60,575 nucleotides of DNA from Salinibacter altiplanensis (GTDB taxonomy: Bacteria; Bacteroidota; Rhodothermia; Rhodothermales; Salinibacteraceae), in NCBI RefSeq assembly GCF_002894645.1, contig NZ_NCQY01000011.1:66949-127523 (forward strand). Direction: 5' to 3'. The translations under genes and the position numbers were made by a program. Below, in pieces: positions 33,913-40,661 of this stretch (position 1 is the first letter of the stretch; each line of letters begins with the position of its first letter). The notes under the pieces are model-generated. The model saw nothing but the letters and a program-made list of their open reading frames with translations, was not told the DNA's origin and did no database searches.

Positions 33913-35661
33913 ATGCGAATTGAAACAATCACCCCCCTCTCCGCATATAAAACACTGAACCAATGCTTTGACTACCGAACCGTGAAGCAGATGGCAACAA
34001 CCACCGCACGACGGCAGCGCGACGGCGAAAAGACCACCATCACGATCCCTGCTAACCGGGAAGTAGGACCCTCAGCACCCGACACGGCCCCCGCAACCGA
34101 GGACGGGCACCATGTTGCACGAGGGGTTGTAGGCAGGTCGGCAGTTGCAGGCGCTGCGGGCCGTTCTGAGAGCGAATGGCGCAGGAACGCAGAAAAACTT
34201 GCAAATGAGGACCCTCTCAGCGCCACTGAAGCCGGGTCGGTCATCCCGAGTACCCGCCGAATTGGAAGCTCCGATGAACTGAGGTCGAGGCTATTTGAAG
34301 AGTATCCGACACTGAAGGGGCACATTGGGCACCGGACGTTCATGGCGTACCTGCTCTTCACTGCGCAGCGTGACGATCGGGGACGCCCTCTCCTGCACTG
34401 CGAGACCGTCGTGCGCTGTTACGGCGTCAAGGATCGGCGCGGAGCACGAGTGTCGGCAGAGCGGCTGTTGGAGCTATTCAAACGGGACGTGCTCTCCGGT
34501 TTTCAGTGGAGCGGCTACCACCCCAAGAAAGAGCGGTGCCGAATCGCTCTCTCCGTGCCCGTCAAGTCGGAGATCAAGTCACGGCTGAACAGAGAGCTTA
34601 AGATGCGCCCCTCGTCAATCGGCAACTACGTGAACCTCATCACGGGCCGGAAGATCGATGCGAAGTACATCACGAACGTCCGGAAAGAGGCGCAGGCAGA
34701 GGTGCAGGGCATGGACGAACCGTGCTCCGAGTCGAAGCGGTGGGCGGAGTACATGAACAGCCGTCCCGCCGATCTCTACACCCGCGATGCGCAGCGCAAT
34801 CTTGCTGATGCCTGGGAGAAGGTTGAGGAACTTCCGGAGGGATCGCAGGACGGGGCACGCCGCCACTTGCAGGCGTTAGAAACGCAGCCGAAGCCAATCT
34901 ACAAGTACAACGATACCACGTGTCGGATCACCGCTACAACCTCCCTGCAAACGATCAACTCTACCCTGCGGGTTGCTCTCGTGGGCGACGTGTGGGTAAC
35001 GTACGACCTTTCGAGCGCCCAACTTGCTATCGCATCCGTCGATTGGGGGGCAGACGGGATTGCAGAGTTCCTCCTCGACGGTGGCGACGTGTGGGACCTT
35101 TTCGCGGAGGAGACCGGACTCCCATTAAAGTACAAACCCGTCTTCAAAAAAGGGCTGTACTCGACGTGCTACGGAGCGAACCCCGAGAACATCCGATTCA
35201 AGCACATGGCCGACCGTGCCGAAGAGAAAGGTTTGGAGTACGATCCGGACGAAGAGGGCGAGCGGATTCTGAGTGTCCCGTTCTTGGAGGAGTTAATCGA
35301 CGCTCGAAAGCGGAAATGGTGTGAGATTGAAGCGGAAGGTGGAGCGGTCGATTGCTTCGGGCGGCACATGGATCTCGGAGAATTGCAACGGGAGCACGGG
35401 AAGACGGAAAACGGAGCGATTCGGACCGTACTTGCCAACCTGAATCAGTCGAAGGAGATGGATCTACTGTCTCCGGCCCTTGATCTCGCAATCGAGGAGG
35501 AGGAAAACAGCCGTGCCGCATTTCAGATTGCCCTCTACGAATACGACGGCTTCTCCGTCAAGTATCACTACGCGAAGGAGCACCACCACAAACGGATCAT
35601 GCGGGCGGTCAACCGGAAGTGCCGACGGGAAGGGTATCCTACGGAGTTGGAAGTGGAGTGA
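33913..35661 (+). CDS. Divergent family A DNA polymerase-like protein (element replicase candidate)
   Basis: Protein of 582 aa. The C-terminal 230 residues carry the ordered palm and fingers motifs of family A polymerases. Motif A is YDLSSAQLAIASV with D365. Motif B is KKGLYSTCYG (K412 to Y420-G421, same spacing as K-x7-YG). An R504-x-V-L-A-N-L-N-Q512-S-x3-D517 stretch parallels the R...N...QGxAAD region. Motif C is YEYDGF with D545. The protein ends YPTELEVE, like the PolA terminus. There is no 3'-5' or 5'-3' exonuclease domain. Residues 1-110 are low-complexity and probably disordered; residues 115-330 are an unrecognised helical region. The ATG at 33991 (556 aa) is an alternative start. 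T7-type RNA polymerase is the main rival assignment. Confidence 0.65.
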   Translation: MRIETITPLSAYKTLNQCFDYRTVKQMATTTARRQRDGEKTTITIPANREVGPSAPDTAPATEDGHHVARGVVGRSAVAGAAGRSESEWRRNAEKLANEDPLSATEAGSVIPSTRRIGSSDELRSRLFEEYPTLKGHIGHRTFMAYLLFTAQRDDRGRPLLHCETVVRCYGVKDRRGARVSAERLLELFKRDVLSGFQWSGYHPKKERCRIALSVPVKSEIKSRLNRELKMRPSSIGNYVNLITGRKIDAKYITNVRKEAQAEVQGMDEPCSESKRWAEYMNSRPADLYTRDAQRNLADAWEKVEELPEGSQDGARRHLQALETQPKPIYKYNDTTCRITATTSLQTINSTLRVALVGDVWVTYDLSSAQLAIASVDWGADGIAEFLLDGGDVWDLFAEETGLPLKYKPVFKKGLYSTCYGANPENIRFKHMADRAEEKGLEYDPDEEGERILSVPFLEELIDARKRKWCEIEAEGGAVDCFGRHMDLGELQREHGKTENGAIRTVLANLNQSKEMDLLSPALDLAIEEEENSRAAFQIALYEYDGFSVKYHYAKEHHHKRIMRAVNRKCRREGYPTELEVE

Positions 35662-35918
35662 GCTGATACAATGATATCATTTGCGTCGGACAACATATCT
35701 GATGATGCAAATACGTGAATTCCGAAGACCAAAGAAAATATGTATCGGCTCATTACCTAAGAACAAAGATCAAATTGTAATCCCGATGAGAGTCGGGATA
35801 GGAAGAGGGGTTGCTCTCGTCCCAATGTAGGTGTGTAGAGCAAATTATCTCGATGAATCCCGAAGGTGCTTGAAGAATAAAACTAAATCGACTTTGATAT
35901 CATTCACTTGCAACGAGA
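35662..35918. other. AT-rich intergenic region
   Basis: Contains a hairpin ATCCCGA-TGAGAG-TCGGGAT near 35780-35800 without a T run on the plus strand. Likely promoter region of the DUF2806 gene. No gene seen. Confidence 0.4.
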
Positions 35919-36839
35919 ATGTCTATGACTGCGAACTCCGCTTCGGAATCCAACGGTATGAAGGATAGCGAGGGAGGTCTTGTTGATTTGAATTTTGAAG
36001 TTTCAGATGTACTTGGTTTGAAGGGTCCTGCTGAAGCCCTCGTTGAGAAGATCGCAGATGGCATTGGTCACCTCTATGAGCCTATACATCGAGAGCGTAT
36101 GGCAGTGGCTCGCGTTGAAGAAAAGAAATTAGAAGCTCGGGGAATAGATGAGATTGCACAACTCGCAGAAAAGGAAATTGGAATTAGCAAGAGAAGAGCC
36201 AAGAAGCTAGCAGGATCTATGTTGGCTGAGAGGAAGATAAAAAAGGAAAATAGGGATGATGTAATTGAGAGATCTCTTGAGATGCTCGAAGATAATTCAA
36301 GCCCTGAAGAAATTGACGACAGTTGGCTTTTTGAGTTCTTTGACCACGTGGGTAGTGTGACAAGCGATGAAATGAAGCATGCTTGGTCAAGGGTGTTGTC
36401 CGGAGAGGCAAATAGACCCGGTTCATTTTCGAAACGTACGCTCCATACCCTTTCCACGATGTCCAAGGGTGATGCAGAAATATTTAGGAGGGCGTGCAAA
36501 TATGTTGCGTCGGTAGGCGAAGACTATCAACCTATAATAACAGATATAACATTAGATATATACACTAATCTTTCGTACGACATGTTGTCACATATAGACT
36601 CTATAGGGTTAGTAAATTACGACAGAGGTGGATTTAGATCATTTTACATTATAGGGGAAGACGGAAAAGTAGTTTTCGAATACGACGGAAGAGCGAAAGT
36701 TTACGAAGAAGAAAAATTACCTGTAGGAAATGCACTATTCACGAAGACGGGTACTGAGCTGTTTGAGATAGTAGAAAGAAATCACGTAGAAGGGTTCTAT
36801 AAGCATGCTACAGAGTATATAGATAAAAAGGTAGAATAG
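35919..36839 (+). CDS. DUF2806-domain protein
   Basis: Protein of 306 aa. The first 110 residues are helical and charged, with a coiled-coil-like EEKKLEARGIDEIAQLAEKE segment. The centre matches DUF2806: SSPEEIDDSWLFEFFDHVGSV, then MKHAWSRVLSGEANRPGSFS and TMSKGDAEIFRRACKYV. The C-terminal third is an alpha/beta region with FYIIGEDGKVVFEYDG. Function unknown; members are often found in accessory or defence-rich regions. AT-rich, like the AbiJ-like gene, and foreign in base composition to the chromosome. Confidence 0.72.
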   Translation: MSMTANSASESNGMKDSEGGLVDLNFEVSDVLGLKGPAEALVEKIADGIGHLYEPIHRERMAVARVEEKKLEARGIDEIAQLAEKEIGISKRRAKKLAGSMLAERKIKKENRDDVIERSLEMLEDNSSPEEIDDSWLFEFFDHVGSVTSDEMKHAWSRVLSGEANRPGSFSKRTLHTLSTMSKGDAEIFRRACKYVASVGEDYQPIITDITLDIYTNLSYDMLSHIDSIGLVNYDRGGFRSFYIIGEDGKVVFEYDGRAKVYEEEKLPVGNALFTKTGTELFEIVERNHVEGFYKHATEYIDKKVE

Positions 36840-37308
36840 AAGTTCACAAGGGTGGTTGAATGTTAGGGATATGGCCCAAGTGATATTAATGTTTTCCAAG
36901 GCTCAGATCTGTTTGGTTCGTGTTTGGAGTAGCCGTAGCCGCTCCGAGAAGTATTTGATATGCTGCGAAGCAGACATGCCGGGAACCCCGTCTTGAAGCC
37001 GTTTAGCTTACCTTCGATATACGGGTGAACGGCAGGGGGGTGAGAAAAACGGTATCTTTCGATTTGATACTGAAGAGCAGCGCGGAAGTGTCAAGGTTGA
37101 CGGCACTGAGTCAACGTCTGCAGGGATGGAGCCACTTTACTTGCCCGGTTTCTACCGCTTAGAAATGAGAGTCAGGGGGTCTCCGTTGTGAATGCCGTGG
37201 CTCCGCTATATAATGGCACAACGACAGATCGCGATGCGGAGGCTTTCTCCGTTATATTCAACCCTCTGCTTGAAAGTCAAGGGACTATCCGGTTCGGAGT
37301 CTTCCACA
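36840..37308. other. Intergenic region with repeat copy 1
   Basis: 470 nt between two element genes. The open frame from 37192 is not supported before the ATG at 37309. It holds the first copy of a degenerate direct repeat (36997-37080). Confidence 0.5.
36997..37080 (+). repeat. Degenerate direct repeat, copy 1
   Basis: About 84 nt starting AGCCGTTTAGCTTACC and containing GTGAACGGCA and AACGGTATC. By eye it is roughly three-quarters identical to 38197-38276, about 1.2 kb away in the same direction. Confidence 0.65.
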
Positions 37309-37905
37309 ATGGCTGACGAAACCGATTCACCACAAAGAAGGCTACTCATGGACCGTATCATGGATTGGGCCGGAGGCGCTTTCTTCACCCTTCTTGCAAG
37401 TCTCCCGTTCTTCTACTTCACGAATGAGTCACCCGATCTGACCTATGAAGTTTTCCCGCCGTCTTCCTTTGTAAGTGAGCAGACGGAACGAACGATCTAC
37501 ACAGTGCGCGCTGCAAATCAAGGGGATGCGGAAGCAGAAGATGTGCGAATGGTGGTCGATTTCCCAAACGGAGTGAAGGTGCAGGACAGTAAGGTTAGCA
37601 CTTCATCCGGGGCGATGACCTACACCTTCGAAGATACGTCTGCTCTGAGCATCCGTGAGTACGCCTTTCCACTGCTGAACCCCGGTGAGAGCGCCAAATT
37701 CTCGTTCCTGCTTTCAGGCTCCCCTTCTCCGCAAGCTGTGGAAGTGGACGTTCGGGGTCGTGGTGTTGTCGGTCAAGAGAGAGGGGATGAAAAAGAATCT
37801 GACGCGTGGGGAAACGTAATAGCGAGTGTGTTAGGGACATTGGTCACCGTGTTGGCAACGTTGAGGATCATTTCGCACTTACGGAAAAGAGATTCGAAAG
37901 CGTAG
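37309..37905 (+). CDS. Membrane-anchored beta-domain protein of the element
   Basis: Protein of 198 aa, not recognised by name. Residues 20-42 form a first membrane helix (FFTLLASLPFFYF). An extracytoplasmic domain of about 110 residues follows, with CARDB-like beta strands: TVRAANQGDAEAEDVRMVV, then PLLNPGESAKFSFLLSG. A second helix near the C-terminus (NVIASVLGTLVTVLATLRII) is followed by a basic tail. The ATG at 37309 is chosen; the upstream frame contains no signal. It is flanked by the two copies of a direct repeat. Confidence 0.55.
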   Translation: MADETDSPQRRLLMDRIMDWAGGAFFTLLASLPFFYFTNESPDLTYEVFPPSSFVSEQTERTIYTVRAANQGDAEAEDVRMVVDFPNGVKVQDSKVSTSSGAMTYTFEDTSALSIREYAFPLLNPGESAKFSFLLSGSPSPQAVEVDVRGRGVVGQERGDEKESDAWGNVIASVLGTLVTVLATLRIISHLRKRDSKA

Positions 37906-38488
37906 CATGATTCAGCCGACGCGGAAGAGGTGCCTGATGAACGGAGAAGTGCCCTGCTCACCCCTGCAGATTAATCTTTTTGCATACCTATGTGGATATC
38001 GGCGTGCGTCAAGAGTTAAAGACATCGCCGTGCAGTTCCGAACCGCCTTCTCATCACTGTTGCGGGGTTGAGACGCTCCCCAAATCCTTCTTGACACTTG
38101 CTGTCGCCCCGAGAGAGTTGGACAATAGAATCTTCTGACATACTCTGCCTCACTGCAGTGTATAGGCCTACGGACAGCCCCGGATCTACCGTTTCGCAAC
38201 CGTTCAGTTTATTTCCAATAAACGGTGAACGGCAAGGGTCGAAGTGAACGGTATCGTTCGATTCATGACCGCAGAGCACCGTAAAAGACCCGTCACAGCG
38301 GGAATATTCGGGTATATCGCACGGTTCGCTCTCACGCTAACGTCACCGAGACCGATTTTCCCGTTCGTTTCGCTACTGTCTCGGTGATCGGCAATTCCCG
38401 GACCGGTAGGGGGTGTGGGGTGCCATTTCTGCCCCTGTGGACGGTGGGGTGGGGGGCGCGTGTGCCTCAACTCTCCGGCATAACCCCT
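37906..38488. other. Intergenic region with repeat copy 2
   Basis: No supported gene. It holds the second repeat copy (38197-38276). The word GAACGGTATC occurs in that copy and again at about 38498-38507, just outside. Confidence 0.45.
38197..38276 (+). repeat. Degenerate direct repeat, copy 2
   Basis: About 80 nt beginning AACCGTTCAGTTTATT and containing GTGAACGGCA and AACGGTATC; partner of 36997-37080. Confidence 0.65.
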
Positions 38489-38845
38489 TCAAAACGGCTC
38501 GAACGGTATCTCTATGAGGGTGAGTTGAATCTCTGTAGGCACGTTGAGGTTGGCGGCTCCAATCTCGGTGTCCTGCAGGTCAACGGCTCTCGGATCGGAC
38601 GCCCAACACCCTTCAGAATTCCAAATCCATCGGTGCAGAGTACGGAGAGTGCCGTTCGTGGTAGCGGCAACGTGTTGCCCCCGTTGCCCCCTCTGCGAGC
38701 CCGAACCGCTGTGCGGGGCGCTGTGAGACCTGCCCGCTGTCCGCAGGGGACCGGAGAGGATCGCCCCTTCATCGCCCTGCAGAAGCGATAGCGCGTTGAG
38801 CGGTGTGGAGCTACCGCACGGAGTTGAGTCGAGCAGATCAGACAA
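38489..38845 (-). CDS. Possible small protein downstream of the integrase
   Basis: Open frame of 118 aa beginning 80 nt after the integrase stop on the same strand. The C-terminal part (DTEIGAANLNVPTEIQLTLIEIPFEPF in pieces) looks like beta strands, but the middle is Ser/Gly/Arg-rich. No family recognised. An overlapping plus-strand frame (38384-38791) is no better supported. Confidence 0.3.
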   Translation of the reverse strand: MSDLLDSTPCGSSTPLNALSLLQGDEGAILSGPLRTAGRSHSAPHSGSGSQRGQRGQHVAATTNGTLRTLHRWIWNSEGCWASDPRAVDLQDTEIGAANLNVPTEIQLTLIEIPFEPF

Positions 38846-38925
38846 CGTCTGTGAGGGGACTTATGGGCTTGCCCATGGCACTCCCTACCGGAACGAACTG
38901 GCAGAGAGCGGTCGTATGTGGCTCG

Positions 38926-40035
38926 TCAAGCGAACGCGGCCTCTACCTCCGATTGCAGCCGTTTGCCCGCCATGTGCACGTATTTCATCGAGGTGCTGAT
39001 GTCCGAATGGCGCATCGCTGATTTGATCGCTACGGTAGAAACTCCGTTCTCCGCAAGGCGCGTAGCGAAGCCGTGCCGGGTCGAGTGCAGAGTCAGTTCC
39101 GGGCGGACCTCTGCTTCGTCTCTCCACTCGGCGAACTTGCGGCTCACGTGCTCCCTGAACCGCCGTGCAGACCTCTCTTCGGGATCACAACCGGGCGAAC
39201 GGAAAACGAAGGTGTCCCCGTTCTCTCCGTCGTAGAGACGCCGCAGCATCTCCTGTGCAGGTTTGATAAGGGGGACAGTGCTCTCGTCTCCGTTCTTCTG
39301 CCGGTAGATCGTCAGTTGCTCTCGTTCGAGATCGACGTGTGACCAACGGAGACGTGCAAGTTCGCTTCCACGGAGACCCGTGAAGTAAGCGAACCGGAGC
39401 GCAGGAACGATCCACACGATCTCTCGGGAACGGCAACCGCCATTCAGCCGCTTCTCTCGATAGTCCTTAACGGCTGCACGGCAGATTGAGCGGAGTTCGT
39501 CCGGGCGGAGCGCCTTCGGTAGCTTATCGCCTGTCTTTGGCTTCTCTACGGCGTCTATAACGCTCTCATGCCCGCACCAACGGAGGACGGCCCCGACGTG
39601 CCGGTAACGGTTCGCGCCGGTTGTGGCCTTCACGTCGCTGTCGTAGACGAACGAGCGAACGTCACTCGATTGGAGATCGTCGAGCGGCGTTTCCTCGCCG
39701 ACGCGACGCCGGAAGAGCCGCCACTGTTTGCGGTAGTTGCGGATTGTGGATTCGGTGCGTCCCTGCTCCTTCTTCGCCTCACAGAACGCCTCAATCGCTT
39801 CACCGACCGTAGACGGTCCCGTCTTCTCTTCGTCGCTGTCGGAGTCCTCTGCGAACGGGTCATCGGTCCACGGGTCGAACTGCCCGTTATCGTAGTCCCG
39901 CTCGAAGTCTGTGAGCCGTCTCCGCGCTTCCTTGCGGTTCGATGTGCGGAGGGAGAACCGTTTCCGCTTCGGAGATCGGTTGGAGTCGTAGAACTGAGCG
40001 TAATAGTTGCCGGAGCGGTCGAAGATGCTTGCCAT
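38926..40035 (-). CDS. int: Tyrosine recombinase (phage/ICE-type integrase)
   Basis: Protein of 369 aa. An N-terminal strand-rich region (SIFDRSGNYYAQFYD) resembles integrase arm-binding domains. A SAM-like core-binding domain covers about residues 90-170 (VGEAIEAFCEAKKEQGRTESTIRNYRKQW). The catalytic domain follows, with the first Arg in TGLRGSELARLRW, HSTRHGFATRL (H-x-x-R-H), the histidine in MRHSDISTS, and the nucleophile Tyr in MKYVH. It would integrate and excise the element at tRNA-Leu. The ATG at 40035 is chosen because the upstream frame to 40104 only translates the repeated attachment-region DNA. Confidence 0.93.
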   Translation of the reverse strand: MASIFDRSGNYYAQFYDSNRSPKRKRFSLRTSNRKEARRRLTDFERDYDNGQFDPWTDDPFAEDSDSDEEKTGPSTVGEAIEAFCEAKKEQGRTESTIRNYRKQWRLFRRRVGEETPLDDLQSSDVRSFVYDSDVKATTGANRYRHVGAVLRWCGHESVIDAVEKPKTGDKLPKALRPDELRSICRAAVKDYREKRLNGGCRSREIVWIVPALRFAYFTGLRGSELARLRWSHVDLEREQLTIYRQKNGDESTVPLIKPAQEMLRRLYDGENGDTFVFRSPGCDPEERSARRFREHVSRKFAEWRDEAEVRPELTLHSTRHGFATRLAENGVSTVAIKSAMRHSDISTSMKYVHMAGKRLQSEVEAAFA

Positions 40036-40068
40036 AACCAAATCGGGGGTTATGGCGTCGAAAAGCCC

Positions 40069-40106
40069 ACTGCACACAGCAACTGCACACGCGACTGTAC
40101 ACAATG
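40069..40106. repeat. Candidate integrase arm-type sites, right end
   Basis: ACTGCACACAGC (40069-40080), ACTGCACAC (40082-40090) and ACTGTACACA (40094-40103) lie between the integrase start and the tRNA-like copy. They mirror the words at 30941-30986. Confidence 0.45.
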
Positions 40107-40240
40107 CCCGAGTGGCGGAGGCCGGAAGGTCCGTTAATCCGCCGCTCAGCGGCGCTGAGCAAGGATTCGGACGGTAGACGCGCGTGGTTCAGGGTCACGT
40201 GGCCTCTACGGCCGTGGAGGTTCGAGTCCTCTCTCGGGCA
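40106..40240 (+). tRNA. tRNA-Leu(CAG)-like sequence interrupted in the D-loop by a 50-nt hairpin
   Basis: The first 14 nt (GCCCGAGTGGCGGA) and last 68 nt match the intact tRNA-Leu at 30789-30873, but 53 nt (40120-40172) replace the 3-nt D-loop piece ATT. The insert folds on itself: GCTCAGC-GGC-GCTGAGC inside, with AATCC/GGATT and TCCG/CGGA outside. All other tRNA arms are preserved: acceptor GCCCGAG/CTCGGGC, anticodon loop TTCAGGG, variable arm and T-arm. A terminator follows at 40249-40279. It may be a dead remnant, or a transcribed tRNA with an extended D-arm. Confidence 0.6.
40173..40240 (+). repeat. attR-like repeat (tRNA-Leu 3' part)
   Basis: Second copy of the 68-nt block, 138 nt beyond the integrase start codon. 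See the left copy at 30806-30873. Confidence 0.8.
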
Positions 40241-40248
40241 CTGCACGC

Positions 40249-40279
40249 AGCCCGCTTGAGATTAGCCCTCAGGCGGGCT
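40249..40279 (+). terminator. Rho-independent terminator after the right tRNA-Leu-like copy
   Basis: AGCCCGCTTGAG pairs with CTCAGGCGGGCT (one G-U) around ATTAGCC, followed by TTTC. It probably marks the original chromosomal end of the tRNA-Leu unit. Confidence 0.7.
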
Positions 40280-40661
40280 TTCATACGTCTGTGGTGTGTG
40301 AGCCCTATCGTTTTGCACCTTTGTCAAGCGCTCCGCGCAGCAATTCCTCGCCCCCCTCTTTGAGATCGGCAGGGCAGTTCACCGTCGAGCACCTTGTTCG
40401 GGGCAGACTGAGAACCATCGTGCATCGGGCAGGCACCCCCACACGACGTCTGTCATTGGCGAGTGGCGAAGGACCTGTGCGGGGCGAGCACCGCGGGAGA
40501 CAGCGCAGGCGAACCGGGACTCGCCACGGAAAGAGAGGCCTCCGTTTGCGGCTCAACGCGCCGCCCCGACGACCCGTCCCCGTGGCACGCTCGGCTCTGC
40601 TCTCGGCGGCTGGTCTTGTGCATTTAGCGGCGGGGGCTTCCCGCCTCGGCCCAGGCCCAGG
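40280..40661. other. Intergenic region beyond the element
   Basis: About 380 nt up to the end of the large kinase gene. No recognisable gene or RNA; an overlapping open frame (40291-40716) has no support. Confidence 0.45.

Larger units (their letters stand above)
30806..40240. mobile_element. 9.4-kb tRNA-Leu-integrated element
   Basis: The element lies between an intact tRNA-Leu(CAG) and a second copy of the 3' two-thirds of the same tRNA. A tyrosine integrase sits just inside the right end, reading inwards. Content differs sharply from the flanks: the AbiJ-like and DUF2806 genes are AT-rich while the chromosome is GC-rich. Cargo is one defence-like gene, a three-gene minus operon, a family A polymerase-like gene, a DUF2806 gene and a membrane protein. 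No capsid, terminase or conjugation gene is seen, so it is a phage satellite, an integrated plasmid or a defence island rather than a complete prophage. Confidence 0.85.

Noticed and set aside
38384-38791. Plus-strand protein gene in the element's right part
   Set aside because: Composition is atypical, no start signal or domain is visible, and it overlaps an equally weak minus-strand frame.
40036-40104. Longer integrase N-terminus (MCTVACAVAV...)
   Set aside because: This part only translates the repeated GCACACAGC-type attachment-region DNA; the ATG at 40035 gives a normal integrase N-terminus.
40106-40240. Group I intron or other known intron type in tRNA-Leu
   Set aside because: The insert is only about 50 nt, lies in the D-loop instead of the anticodon loop, and lacks catalytic core elements.
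30806-40240. Complete prophage
   Set aside because: No terminase, portal, capsid, tail or lysis genes are present between the attachment repeats.
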